64,000 bases of DNA. It comes from Turnera subulata. Taxonomy: Eukaryota > Streptophyta > Magnoliopsida > Malpighiales > Passifloraceae. Below are positions 10,561-24,800 of the stretch, in pieces. The position numbers and the translations under genes are program-made. How positions within the stretch are numbered: the stretch's first letter is position 1; every line of letters starts with the position of its first letter. The DNA lies in assembly GCA_028386065.3 (NCBI GenBank), contig JAKUCV010000222.1, positions 108,578-172,577 of the forward strand. Direction: 5' to 3'. The notes beneath the pieces were generated by a model. The model worked only from the letters and a program-made list of their open reading frames with translations. It searched no databases and was not told the origin of the DNA.

Positions 10561-13500
10561 ATGAATAATCAACCACAGCAGCAGCAACAAGTGGGGGCTG
10601 TCAATAATAATACTAGTAATAATATTGACAAGGACCAGCCTCCTGAGCAGGAGGAAGAGACCGCGGATAAGACGGCTCCTGGCGGCGGCGGCGAAGAAGA
10701 AGAAGGAGAAGGTGAAGAAGAAGAATTCGTCGCGACGGAGAAGGCGGCGTCGGAGCAGCAGCCGCCACCACTGAGTAGCGAGGAAGATAGCGCCGTGGAG
10801 AAACCCGACGATCCCATGGAGGAGGACTCCGCCAGCCCTGCTACCGTGTTCTGTATCAGGCTTAAGCAGCCTCGCTCCAGCTTGCAGCATAAAATGAGCG
10901 TCCCCGAGCTCTGTCGCAATTTTAGGTGACTTTCCTAGTTTGATTGGGAATTATTGAGTTTATTTTAAAGGAATTTGAGTGTATTGAGCTCGCTTGTGGT
11001 TTTCTCGGTTAGCTGTGGTTATTCTAATAAGTATTGTGCTTGTTTGTGTAGTGCGGTTGCTTGGTGTGGTAAGTTGAATGCTATTGCTTGTGCATCAGAA
11101 ACTTGTGCTAGAATTCCAAGGTCAGTGCTCTAGGCTATGTTTTCCGACGGATCATGTCTTTTGACCAAGTAAAGATGATGATATTGAATAGAATGATCTT
11201 TTGGTTTAGTAGCACAGCCAAGATGAGTGTAAGTCTCTCGATTGGTTTAATTGGATCTTCTTTATTGTTCTTTGGTGTAGCTCCAATGCAAACCCTCCAT
11301 TTTGGATCCCTATACATATTGTTATCCCTGAGCGGCCAACTGAATGTGCGGTCTTCAATGTTATAGCAGGTATCTCTTCATACCTTACTTTTTAGCTCGT
11401 TGCAGTTATCATTAGGTTCTGCAACCAAATGTGAATGGACGCTGTTCCATTGGTCTTTCCTTTCTGGCATTTTACGATGACTCTTAGTACCAAGTATTTA
11501 TTGGTCTGCTTTTTTACAGTGATCTCCTATTTGACTGGACTGTTTGTGTTGGATTCTAATTTTTCATGTCACGACTGATGCAATGAATCTTGCTGCAGAT
11601 TCTCCACGTGATTCTGTCCAGTTTATTGAATGGTCTCCTGCTTCTTGTCCCCGTGCCTTGTTAATAGCTAATTTCCATGGCAGGATTACTATCTGGACAC
11701 AGCCTTCTCAGGTAAGTTAGCTTAACGTTTTCTTCTCTCTGCAAATGTATGACCAGATGCCTTCTTTATCTCACACGTGGCTGACAGGATTCTGTTTGTA
11801 GTTTACATAATTTAGAAATATCAGACAAGTTTTCTGCTTCTTTCGTTGCTTGCGTTCTTCCCATCTTCCTGTGATGTCAAAACCTTGTTGAGCATATATT
11901 TGATATTCTTATGCAGGGTCCTGCAAATTTGGCACGTGATGCCAGTTGTTGGCATCTTGAGCATGAATGGCGGCAAGATATTGCAGTTGTTACCAAATGG
12001 CTCTCAGGCGTCTCTCCTGTATGCAATTATTACTGTTATTATTATTTTGAAATAATTTCACTGTGTTTTTGCTTGAAGCTAGCTTTCTGTTTTCTAGGTG
12101 GTGTCATTTGAACTTGTTAATCTGCTCCATAGGATTATTTGACTATCAATTTCTCAAACTTTCAACTGGAGTTGGTGGTTTGAGCAAACAACTTACGTCT
12201 TGGCAGGGATTGTTGTTTAACTATCTTTTGCATTTTTAACTTTTCCTCTATGTATTGTTCTGTTTCTTCCTTTGGCTGTTATTTGTTTTCTTTCATTGGC
12301 TGTTGCTAGTCTGGCAACCACTATTTCTATGGACTTTCAAATGCTTGGCACATCAAATATTGATCAGTATTTTGTGTTAGTTTTATTGCTAAATCAATCT
12401 CAGATAGGAAATTCTTCTTGTTTGATTATTTTTTCTTGATTCTGCCTAGATTGTGAATTGACACTTGGAGATTCCGAGGATGTTGTTGTCTTATTATCAC
12501 TTGAAGTATAAACCATTTCATTTTCCTGTAATTGGACTTCTGATTTGTTGTCTTCTCCAACTTATATCTTGCTTTTCTCCCAAGATTTGAGAACTGTTAG
12601 CTGCTTTTCTGGTGGATTGTGCTTTCAAATGCATAAATACATTCCAGATCTTGGGTCTTTTGGAGATTTATTTTGAACTAGCTGATATGAAAACCTAGAT
12701 GCTCATTGAATTTCTTATCGTCAGATGTCTCATCATTAGATAAAGCGGTTATTATGTTACTGATTACTACTTGTTCAAGCATGCTCTTTTTGTTGAATGT
12801 CCTGCTTTTGTTCAACTTCGTGTAAATAATACTGGTTCTTTGGCAGTTTGGTTATTCTTTAACTTCTTTAACAAAATCAGTATAGGTGGCTTTCATCAAA
12901 ATCAGGTGCTCCTGCAAATGCTAAGTCAACTTTTGAAGAAAAATTTCTTTCACAGCAGTCTCAAACTTCAGGTCTGTTCTCATGATTCTGTTTTACTTGT
13001 GTTTATTTTAGCATAATGTATGAGCTTTAGGACAGTTTGAAACTGTTCATATGATATCTATGCCAGTGTACTACACTGGTTCAGTCTCTATTAGATATAT
13101 TTACCAAGGGTTTGCCAAATGTCTGATAGTAAATATGGGCTGACACAGCCACATTTTTCTTCATTGCTTTATGGAATGGGGTGCAGTGCAGATTTTTGGA
13201 TAAGTTTGGTAGGTGTTGGGCACTGTTAGTTTTATGCAGATGTTTTTGCTAGGACGAAAGATTGCTAAATTCTGTTGAGAACAGCTATTGCTATCATTAT
13301 TTGGGAAGAAAATTTTATGGTATTGGTTAATTGTGGCTTCTGAAATTTTTTTGTGGAGTAAGATGCTCTTCATTTGCTACTTAATGGTGTGATTCTGCAT
13401 GGAATTTTTCCTGTGTTTCCACCTAGTTGATATGTATGAAGATATTAAAAGGGCATCGTATTTTGCTTTACTGCTTTCTTTTCCTTCTTGTCTGTGATGA

Positions 13501-16500
13501 TATCTCTTTCTCATTCATACTTGTTCTTGCTAAGGGAGTTCTTTGCCAAAAAAACACAGTAGAAGAATCAGCATTATTGATGTGTTGCCCATTTGGTTGC
13601 AGTTTCCAAAATGTCTCCTTTATAATGGCATGTATTATTAATAGCATGGTTGGAACTCCAGATTGCCTTGTTGGTCTTGTTCAATTTACTGTATACCGAG
13701 AATGTCTGACAAACATAAAATTTAATTCCACAAAGTTGTGCTGCTGGGAAAAGCCAAATAGTAGCATCAATATGGTGATGATCAATTCGTCTTGTTCGCA
13801 CTCTTGAGATGCTATTGATGCTTCGATCTGTATTTATTGCAATAAAGTACTTTATGTGAAAAAAATATTTGAGTTTTATTTCTAATACTGTTGTTATGGT
13901 GATATTAATGTCATTGTCATTTTCCTCTTCACTATAATACTTTCCCTTGACATGTCCAAGAAGCATCAATCATCTGATCACTGAGGGAGGCTTTTGGGTT
14001 CTTGCAGCTAGATGGCCCAATTTCCTTTGCGTCTGTTCTGTTTTCTCATCGGGATCCGTCCAACTTCATTGGTCCCAGTGGCCTCCTAGTCGGACCAATG
14101 CACCACCAAAGTGGTTTTGCACAAGCAAAGGACTCTTGGGAGCTGGGCCCAGTGGGATTATGGCTGCTGATGCTATTATAACAGATAGTGGTGCCATGCA
14201 TGTTGCTGGTGTTCCAATTGTAAATCCATCTACTGTTGTTGTTTGGGAGGTTACTCCTGGTCCTGGAACTGGATTTCAAGCTACCCCTTTGACTAGTTCT
14301 TCCAGCGGGGTGCCACCTTCGCTTAATCCTCCCAATTGGGCAGGTTTTGCTCCTTTAGCTGCATACTTGTTCAGCTGGCAAGAATATCTAATATCTGAAG
14401 CAAAACAAGGGAAAAAGCACACAGATCAAGATTTCAGTGATACTGTATCCTTGCACTGTTCACCAGTTTCAAATTTTTCTGCATATGTGAGTCCAGAGGC
14501 AGCAGCTCAATCTGCAGCTACGACAACTTGGGGCTCTGGAGTTACTGCTGTTGCTTTTGATCCGACTCGGGGTGGTTCAGTGATAGCAGTTGTTATAGTT
14601 GAAGGTCCAACACTAAAAAATTGTTTTTAATGCTTAATTCTTAAATGTCTATTGTCTCTATGCTTAGAATTATTTTGCATCTTATCTTAGTGTTGACTGA
14701 AGATCATTTCCATGCCAATGGATTGTTGCACCTAGGATTTTGCCGCTTATTTTTACCAGTGCTTTGCAGGGCAATATATGTCTCCTTATGATCCAGATGA
14801 GGGTCCTTCAATCACAGGATGGAGAGTGCAGCGTTGGGAATCATCTGTTCAGCCTGTTGTTCTTCATCAAATATTTGGGAATCCTACATCCAGTTTTGGT
14901 GGGCAGGCACCCATGCAAACTGTGTGGGTGTCTAAAGTGGATACAAGCATTCCACCAACTAACGATTTCAAAAGCCATCAAGCAGGACCGATTGGTGATG
15001 TTAGAAAGACATCTGATGCTGATATTGAGAAAGCAAAAGGTGTCAGTTTTGACCCTTTTGATCTGCCGAGTGATGTCAGAACACTTGGGAGAATTGTTTA
15101 TTCCGCACATGGTGGTGAGATTGCTATTGCTTTTCTGTGTGGAGGAGTTCACATTTTCTCTGGTCCAAATTTCACACCTGTTGACAGCTACCAGATCGAT
15201 GTTGGATCTGCAATTGCTGCTCCTGCCTTTTCTTCCACAAGCTGTTGCTCAGCATCTGTTTGGCATGATGCTAGCACAGATCGTACTATGCTGAAGATAA
15301 TTCGTGTGCTTCCTCCTGCTGTTCCAAGTAGTCAGGTCAAGGCTAATTCATCGACCTGGGAACGTGCTATTGCTGAGAGGTACCTGCTAAAAGTAATTGT
15401 TTGCTAACTAAATGCTTGAATCCTTTGACAGTTTACTGACAGACGCTTATGTGCAACTGCTTTGAAGTAATAGCAATTAACTTTTTGTTGGGCATCTCAT
15501 TTTCCTCCGGGTAATACTGATTTGGCCATTGTGAGAGCAGGTTTTGGTGGAGCCTATTGGTTGGAGTTGATTGGTGGGATGCAGTTGGTTGCACTCAGAG
15601 TGCTGCTGAGGATGGCATTGGTAAGCTTGTCTACGTTTTTGTTATACTGTAACCTGGAAACCATGATTAAATAACACAATTTGTCATAAATACTTTTTTG
15701 TTTCCAAAAGATGTGAATATTAGTTCGAGTAATTCCTGATGATGTCTTACTTTTTGTTACTTTTCAGTTTCACTGAACAGTGTCATTGCTGTCTTGGATG
15801 CGGATTTTCATTCTCTCCCTTCTATGCAGTACAGACAACTGTATGGCCCAGTATGTTTCTTCACACTATAGTTGTCTTCTCATCATCTTTTTTAATAGTC
15901 TGTTATAGCAAGCTTTTCCTTCTATGCAGCACAGACAGTATGACCCTGTATATTTTTTCATACCATAGTTGTCTTCTCAGTCTTCTTATCCTTTAAAACA
16001 GTCTGTCATTATTGCAAGCTTTTCCTTCTATGCACCACAGCAACAACATGGCCTTGTATTTCTCTCATGTTTTTGCTTTTCAAAAACTCTGATTGTTGCG
16101 AGCTTGCCAATAAAAAATTGCAAATGTGTATTAGCTCCCCTTGCTTTTGATTTCTTTGGTGGCATTCATTGAATATATTAGTGATAAGAACTATGTTGAA
16201 TATTTAATGATGACATTTGCTTGAACTTTGCCCAAGATGTCATATTTATGTGGTTTTAGCATGTGATTTAAGATGTAGTCTCAATACTGTACTTGGTGAT
16301 GAATTCTTGTGCTGAGTGATCTGACCCTGCTCCATTACTTGTTCTAGGTTTGTTTTTGTGTGCGTTGTACCCAATTTTTGTCTATTCTGAGGGATATTTT
16401 TTCAGTCTGGCTAGACTTCTATGATACAGCTCACTTCTTTTCTACGTGCTACATCTTTACATTGTGCTTCTATTTCATAATGCAGAGTCTAGACAGAATA

Positions 16501-19500
16501 AAGTGCAGGCTACTGGAAGGTACAAATGCACAGGAGGTTAGAGCAATGGTTCTTGATATGCAGGCAAGGTTGCTCCTTGATATGCTGGGCAAAGGGATTG
16601 AGTCAGCTTTGATAAATCCTTCTGCACTTGTACCTGAGCCATGGCAAGCGTCTGGCGAGACATTATCTGGCATTGATCCTGAAGCTATGGCTGTGGAACC
16701 AAACCTTTTTCCCTCTATTCAGGTTTTGTTGAGTTTTTAGTTCCTCTATCAGATCTTGCGCCCTTTAGTCTTAGCAATTAAGGATTCACTAGCAGCATGC
16801 AATTTGATTGCCCATGGCTCACTTTTTATCTTTGCCCTTTCTTTGTTATTTTCTTTGATGTTTCCCCTTACCTGTTCTTCTACATCTAGGCTTGTCTCCT
16901 CATTCTGATCATCTGTTGCAGGCTTATGTTGATGCAGTTCTTGATCTGGCCTCACACTTCATCACAAGGTTACGGCGTTATGCAAGTTTTTGCCGTACGT
17001 TAGCTAGTCATGCTGTTACAGCGGGCACAGGCAGTAACCGGAATATGGTGACTAGTCCTACCCAAAGTTCAGCAGCTCCAGCTGCGACTCAGGGTCAGTA
17101 TGCACCAATGACTTGTGTTTCGACAGCATATGGTCTGGAAGAAAAATGTTCTGATAAAACTTCCGTGGTGGAGCTAAATAAGCTTGTTGCTTCTTTTATT
17201 TTAGTCATTGTGGCAGATTGAGCAAGGTTTTGATTTTGTTATTCTTTGTTCTCCAGCTGGTCAAAATGGTCCTGCGAGTTCTACAGGAAGCACTCAGATG
17301 CAAGCTTGGGTGCAAGGTGCAATTGCTAAGATTAGTAGCACAAATGATGGAGTTTCCCCCTCGGCCCCAAACGCAATTAGTGGTCCAACTTCTTTTATGC
17401 CAATTAGCATTAATACTGGAACTTTTCCTGGAACACCAGCTGTCAGGCTCATTGGAGACTGCCATTTCCTTCATAGATTATGCCAACTTCTGCTCTTCTG
17501 TTTTTTCTTTCGGCGAAGTCAACATCCCCGCTTTATCGGGAATGCACAGAGAAATACTGATACAAATATGCCAAAACCTCAATCTGGTGGTCCTGGCAAG
17601 GTGGAGGAGATATCCTCGGTTCCTTCAAAACCAGCAACAGCTATGGTCCGACCGGATGAAGGCCAGGCAGCTCGGGGTGGTCAACTTGTGCCTGGAGCTA
17701 AAGGAGCTGAAGATGGACCTGGTGGCCGTGCGAGACTAGGTTATGGCAATGCTGGTCAAGGATATAGTTTTGAGGAGGTAGACATGTTTGGTTTTTGGTT
17801 GTGTTCTTTGCCTCTCCCTGCTCCCTGTTTTGCTGATCTTTCTACGTGTGAATTTGAATCGTGAACCAGGAGGTTTTTTTGACCTTTGCATCTATCAATT
17901 TTAGGTGTAGCTCATAAAGATTTTGGTCTATAAGTTCCCCTTAGAATAAGGCGCATGCACTGTTGACTTGCAGGTGAAGGTTCTTTTCCTCATACTTATG
18001 GATCTTTGTCGGCGAACAGCTGGTCTGGCACATCCTTTGCCGGTTTCTCAAGTTGGAAGCAGCAACATACAGGTGCGGCTGCACTACATTGATGGGAATT
18101 ATACCGTGTTGCCAGAGGTTGTAGAAGCATCTCTCGGCCCGCATATGCAGGTATCTTTGTCTATAGATTTGTTTGAATTGGGAGAGCGCAATGATTATCG
18201 GGGCCGAAAGGAGGGTCTTTCATTTATTTATTTGCGGGTCAAAGATGATAGTCTATGTGAATGTTTCTGGAAAATTCAACAAATTATTTTCACTAAAAGC
18301 ACCATAATTCAGGTTAAATCTTTGGCTGCCTTGTTTTGTCAATGATGCCTCTGCATGGATAATTGATTGGAGCTTGGTCTCGTTGCAGTCGCAATTCCAT
18401 CCTTTTTTGTTAGATTTTATCACATGTTTCTAGTATTCATGAGTGCCGATTATATTCAGAATCTTGCTTTCTTGGTCCTTGTCTCTGTCAAGTTTGATGC
18501 TAATTTGGAAGCTTAAAAGTGATATGGAGATGCTATTATTTGCTGCTTTTTGAATCATTTATTTCTATGGGATGTGGTTTGCCTTTCCGGAAGCATATCC
18601 ATTTTAAGCTCCAAAAGTTTGATATTGTTTAGGGTAGTTATGTTTTTCTGTTGATTTTGGTGTTTGGTTTGAATGATTGCTGTATTGCATGGTGATTTGA
18701 ATTTCACCTTTGGAAGGTTATAATCTGTAGTGCCTTGGCTCCTAGAATAACTGTAGAAGAGCCATTTAGTGTGTTAAAGAAAGGTAAATGCTCAAGTTTG
18801 CCTCTCATATTCCATATTTTAACTCTTTCTCATGCTTTTCTCAATTCAGACGTGTCAACTTGGTACTGTTAACTTTGGTTTTTTGCCTCGGCTTCATATA
18901 TCTTTCTTTTGTGGGGTACTCAGAACATGCCACGACCTAGAGGAGCAGATGCTGCTGGTCTGTTACTCCGTGAATTGGAGCTACACCCACCGTCTGAAGA
19001 GTGGCATAGGCGAAATATGTTTGGTGGGCCCTGGTCTGATCCAGATGATATGGGTTCTGCGGATGATAATCCGAAACTGAGCAGCTCAACTGATTCACAT
19101 GATTTCAGCTCATTGGAAAATACTGACGTTTATTATGGAGCTCATGGCCTATGGCCAAGGAAGCGCAGAATGTCTGAAAGAGATGCAGCTTTTGGACTGA
19201 ATACTTCTGTTGGGCTGGGTGGATATCTTGGCATAATGGGTTCTCGAAGAGATGTTGTCACTGCTGTATGGAAGACTGGCCTTGAGGGGGTTTGGTACAA
19301 GGTTTGTTAAGCTTTTCCTTACCATTTAGTTCCTATCTTATTTTCTAGTTTCTTTTACTTCGGGTTGCTATCCTGTTATCTTGTGTTTTTCCTTCAGAAT
19401 TACTAAATAAAATTTGCAGATGACAGCTTTTATACTATTTACCTTGTAAATATTATTTTTCCCTCCCTAGGGAAGTTTTTGCCAAACAGATTATGGATTC

Positions 19501-19897
19501 CAAACAGAAGGTGTTGCGTGTGTTTGATAAAGTTATTGAGTGTCATGGTAAAGATCCAGTTCATAGTTTCAATTTCAACTGGACTTTAGGCAGGAGATAT
19601 GAAAAATATAGTCGCTGACACAACAAAAGTCATGGTTTTCCGGTCTTTTGGACCATTTACTTCTTTTGCAGCCCCTTCCATGCATGTAGGCGGCACCGTC
19701 TGCATTCATATGGTTCTTATCAATTATTGTATCTGTTCCTTTGAATGCAGTGTATTAGATGTTTGCGTCAGACTTCAGCTTTTGCTTCGCCTGGTGCTTC
19801 AAACCCACCTAATCAAAATGAGCGGGAGACTTGGTGGATCAGCCGGTGGGCCCATGGATGTCCTATGTGTGGTGGAACATGGGTTCGAGTTGTATAG
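10561..19897 (+). CDS. MED16: Mediator complex subunit 16 (MED16 / SFR6)
   Basis: Sixteen exons: 10561-10925, 11052-11120, 11281-11369, 11599-11711, 11917-12018, 12881-12971, 14008-14604, 14770-15379, 15541-15620, 15768-15850, 16486-16722, 16922-17093, 17257-17777, 17974-18150, 18924-19301 and 19751-19897. They total 3,831 bases, or 1,276 residues, close to the roughly 1,278 of Arabidopsis SENSITIVE TO FREEZING 6. The N-terminus is Gln/Asn-rich, then Glu-rich. The next several hundred residues fit the Mediator beta-propeller region. Strongly conserved blocks include RLIGDCHFLHRLCQ in exon 13 and LHYIDGNYTVLPEVVEA in exon 14. The C-terminus has two CxxC pairs (1229/1232 and 1265/1268), a likely zinc site. 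MED16 is a Mediator tail subunit that links activators to RNA polymerase II. In Arabidopsis it is needed for cold-response, iron and defence gene expression. Nothing suggests a pseudogene. Confidence 0.96.
15810..16080 (+). repeat. Triplicated MED16 exon-10 tail and donor site
   Basis: The last bases of exon 10 plus the start of its intron occur three times. CCTTCTATGCA begins at 15818 (in the true exon), 15918 and 16024, so the periods are 100 and 106 bases. The downstream text (an ACAGACA-like run, then a GTAT donor-like site, then ATAGTTGTCTTCTCA in copies 1 and 2) is also shared. Copies 2 and 3 are diverged and lie in the intron. Confidence 0.88.
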
Positions 19898-21818
19898 TAG
19901 AGATTGCATTGGCTGTTATAATTGGATATGGGTTGGTATTACCTTTCTTACATGAAATCTTAGGGTCGGAGCTTACATTTGATTGATTATGGAGAAGATT
20001 TGCCAAGCAAGTATGTTGGTACAAGACACCATGGCCTATGCGGGGCGCTCAAGTATTCAATGCTCTGCTTGAATAGAATCCGGGGAAGTAACTGATTGGA
20101 CCTAGAGCAGTATTATCTAGCACGTTTTAAGTGGAACTAACTAAACCGGTACTGCTGTTTCTCCTCCACATTGGTTGCTGGATGCTAATTGCTTTTTGTA
20201 TTGGTTGTTCAGCTTGTAAAGAATAAGTCTTAAATCCCAGTATGAGCTCTGGGTTGTGCTAGGCAAGGTTAGTAATCTAAATCATACTAGTGTTCTGCTT
20301 GTAAGGGACGACTCTAAATCATTAGCTAGTGCCTACACATTGGAGATTATGAAGAAGTTCAGGGAAGATGTCAATTGTGTAGTATGCATATACTATATAA
20401 GTATATATACTAAGATTAGATCCAACTTTGTATCTGTACTGAAAATATATTTTAGACTGACATTTCTAAATGCTGTCACGAGCTCTGAAAAGTAATGCTT
20501 ATCTTCTATTTTCTGTCTTCTTACTGATAGAGGTGCGGTGAGTATAAATTGTTTCTATTAGTTATCAGCGTCATTTATAATTGAAGTTCGTAAACGGCAT
20601 TCAGTAGGATTACGTTGCAATTTGGAAAAGATATTCGCCCATAATTAAGGTAATATGGAAATTAGGAAGTCTTCAAATTACACTACTTTTGGTGCTCTGA
20701 AGCTGTGACGATTAGCATAATTTGCAGTGCTCTACAAAACCCAGTCATCAATTACCCCTCCGATCTCCCTTATTTGTCAAATGGTCTCCTATTTACCAAT
20801 TTTTTTTTTTTAAACAGAGTAATAAAGAGATCAAATGCAAGTATGAGGATATAACGCACAATATCTATTTTCTAAGACCCCCGAAGTAATAACCGAACGA
20901 GAGGCCATCTTATTGACAAAAAAAAGATACCTATTGAAATATTAGCTCTTTAGAATCCTTTTTCTCGGCAATTCAAGACTTATTTCATCCAAGTTTCTTG
21001 AAAAAACAAAAGATTTATTTCATCTTGGGGCAAAAATGCAGGAATCACCATGTGGGAGTGAAGGCTATAAACTAGCCATGCCCTCGTCAAAGAAATTCTC
21101 GCATTTTTTTGAAAAAAACATACAAGTACGTATTTCTGCCTCTTCTCACTAACGTATAAACCAATCGAGAGTCAAATTCGAGTGTAGATAAGTTTCATTT
21201 TACGGAAAATTTTTACTCACTAGAAAAAAAAAAAATCGAATTTAAACTTTGATCAAGCTTCAATATTTAGATTCGAACTTAGTGACTTGTTAAAGGTCAT
21301 TATTCTCAACAATCTCGCTTCGGGCTCGAACATGATTGGTTTTCACTTTTAAACTCGAATTAGTTCCATTACAATGTGCTTGCGCTCTATGTACAAGCAG
21401 TTTTTATTTATTTTTCAATGATTTGTGCAATCAAAACTAGTTTAATTTTTCTTCCATAAATTGTCCATTACATATCTACATCACACGTCTCCTTCCAGCG
21501 ACTGACTGAGGAGGAGATGGCGCGATCATCATCCTAACTAAGAACTCCAGAGTCAGATTTACCAATCCCTTTTTTACCCCGCCGTCAAAAGTCCCAGATA
21601 CGAGCAGGTTTAAAACATTTTTTACTTACCAAACATGCCAAAAACCAAATAAATCAATATTCCAAGTTTCGGCGATGAAATTGCAGGCAAATGCCCCCCT
21701 CGCTTACTTGTAACTGTAACTGTATATACCAACCAACCAATCATCTCACAGGTTGAAGCAAGCTCACCTAGTCTATGCAGTAGAGAGGCCGCCGAGAGAT
21801 AGAGAAGAAGAAGAAGCA
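19898..21818. other. Intergenic: MED16 3' region to TRAPPC13 start
   Basis: The first few hundred bases are probably MED16 3' UTR. The middle is AT-rich spacer with no supportable gene. Directly upstream of the TRAPPC13 start there are short upstream frames, for example five codons at about 21635 and an ATG CAG TAG at about 21775. They matter only if they lie inside the transcript, which is unknown. Confidence 0.55.
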
Positions 21819-24800
21819 ATGACGACGCCGGCAGGGACGCAGTCGCTGGCCTTTCGCGTGATGCGGCTGTGTAGGCCGTCATTGCACGTCGACACTCCCC
21901 TCCTCCTCGACCCCGCCGATCTCATCGTCGGCGAGGACATCTTCGACGATCCCCTCGCCGCCTCCCACCTCCCTTCCCTCATCCACAACCACGTCAACGA
22001 CTCCTCCGATCTCAGCTACCGCAACCGCTTCCTCCTCCGCCACCCCTCCGATTCCCTCGGCCTCTCCGGCCTCCTCGTCCTCCCCCAAGCCTTCGGGTTC
22101 CCCTCTTTAACCTAACCACGCATTTTTTTTACTTGTTTATTTATTAAGCATTTCCTTTTCATTTTTCTTAAAACATTTTGGTTTTTTGATTTATTATCTC
22201 TCTAGGGCTATATATTTGGGAGAGACGTTTTGCAGCTACATTAGCATCAATAACAGTTCCAATTTCGAAGTTAGAGACGTTATCATCAAAGTAAGAGGAG
22301 CCACTAAAAATCCTGCTCTTTTTTTAACTACTGTCTCAAATTTTCCAATTTAGGGAGTTTTTACATTGTGTGTAGGCTGAAATTCAAACAGAGAGGCAGA
22401 GGATTCTCCTCCTGGACACCTCTAAAACGCCGGTGGAATCCATACGCGCCGGTGGCCGGTACGATTTCATTGTGGAGCATGACGTTAAGGAGCTTGGGGC
22501 TCACACGTAAGCTTGTGCTAAGCAGTTAAAAAATCTGGGCTGATATTATTATATCTATTTGCATTTTGTAGTTTTGGTGATGTTTTTGGTGCCTTTGTTC
22601 TCTTTAGGTTGGTGTGCACTGCTCTCTACAGCGACGGTGAGGGTGAACGCAAATATCTTCCTCAGTTCTTTAAGTTTATTGTTTCCAATCCGCTCTCGGT
22701 TAGGACAAAGGTATAGCTCCCCCCTCCTGTTTCCTTTGCAGTTTTGTCTACGGAATTTTCTGTGCCAAATATATGTCTTGGTGAAAAAATAACTGCAGTA
22801 CACCTCCATACTAGGTGTTGTTGCTTACTGGTATTATATTTCATGTTTTTATTGGTTTGTTGTTCTTATGAATCAATGTTTAGTTTATTTATTTATATTA
22901 TTGTCTCTATTTTCCCTTGTGCAGGTCCGAGTTGTCAAGGTATGTTGGGCTTCGTTACATTTTGTGCTGTAAGTTTATATTATTTTCTCTGTTTTCAACT
23001 TTCAATGAACATTGGACTGAATGGACCATCTTTGCAACATTTGTAATTCAATTGTTTTCTTCTTTTTCCATTGTTTTTTTAGTTCCACCGTTTCATTCTT
23101 CTTGAAATGGCAGAGAGAAGTGTCACTGTTTGTTAGTTCGACAGTTGAAACATCTATGCATGAATGTTACATCTTTTAGAGGAGTTGTGTTAATCAATTA
23201 TCACAATCTTAGTTGTTGTTTCAAGTGGTAGATAGAGGGTACATGCAGCCAGAGTTCAGCTTCCTAACTTTCATGCTTTTATAATGTTCACTGGAGGACT
23301 TTTCCCCATTGCCTGCTTTGCCAGTATGCATTTGGATGCCACATCACGTGATTGAACCTTGTAAAAGCAGTTTGCATATTCTTCTATTTTGTTTACCCTT
23401 TCTGTCATTACTATGTCTCAGGAAACTACATATTTAGAGGCATGCATTGAAAATCACACAAAAACAAATCTTTATATGGATCGAGTAGATTTTGAGCCAG
23501 CTGCGCACTGGAGTGCGAAATTGCTTGACACTGATGAATGTCAACCAGACAGTAATTCTGAACACAGGTGTGCAACTGATGTATTATTTCGAATGAGACA
23601 AATATCCTGAACCCGATATATCATATCCCTTATTGTGTCTTATTGTGTTAAATTTCTTTTTTTATGAAAATTGAATAATATTCGGTGGAATTTTTTACAT
23701 TTTACAACTTAGTCATTTATCTTATTCTGACAGGGACACATTCAAGCCCCCAATACTCATTAGATCTGGTGGAGGAATTCACAATTATCTATATCAATTG
23801 ACATTGTCTTCAAATGGTTCAGCAGTAAGCAATGTTCTTGGGAAGCTTCAGATAGCATGGCGCATGAATCTGGGTGAACCTGGCCGTCTCCAAACTCAGC
23901 AAATTCTTGGCACTGTGAGTTCATTCATTTTTGGATATACCATTCACTTTGTAGGTGGAATCATTTTTCTTTCTTTTACTAGTTGTCCATTAAAGTGTGT
24001 TTGACCTGGCAGTGGCCTGACCTTTAGATTTCCCAGACTCTGTGGTACAAACCTTTTGTCTGCAATTGTACAAGTTAGGTGACAGTGATTTATGCAGGGA
24101 GGGATGTACCACGTATTCGATCTCCAGTGTATGTGTTTTACCAATCTGCTTGCAGCTGAGCAACTACAAGTCATTTGTTGGGACTTTTTCATCCAAACCA
24201 CCTCTTTAATTGTGTTCTTTGCATGTATAAACATTCAGAGGACATTACATAGTAACTTAGATTGTCCCATTGTTCTCAGCCAGTAATTTTCTGGAAACCG
24301 TAATCATAAGCCAATGGGTTTATGCACGATGCATAAAGCAGGAAATTGATTATGACGAGTTAATGGAATGTATTATTTTTTTTAAGCAATGCTATATGGA
24401 TAAACTTTTTGCTTTACTTTTGTTGTGGTCTGTGCTTCCAGTTTTGTTTGACTCACTTGACAAGAACATAGACACTTCAAGCCTCTATATAACTGTCAAC
24501 TGCAAAATCTTTTAAGAAACTTATGTAGAAGTGGATCTTTTCATTGTTTAGGATTTCTTCTTTGAAATGATGTCATATCTTGTCATCAAGAAATAAATTG
24601 TGAGGGTGTTACTGAACCAAACTGGCTATCTAAAGAAACTGATAGTCTTATCACTTATATGGATGCAACTATTACTGACTGGGGCAATTTGTCAAGCTTC
24701 TAAAAACATATCAACAAGGGTAATCTACTTTTTACGTTGTTTTTCATCCTTCCGCATGTAAAGATGTTGGTGCTCTGTTTGCTTGTGCTTATTTGGATGC

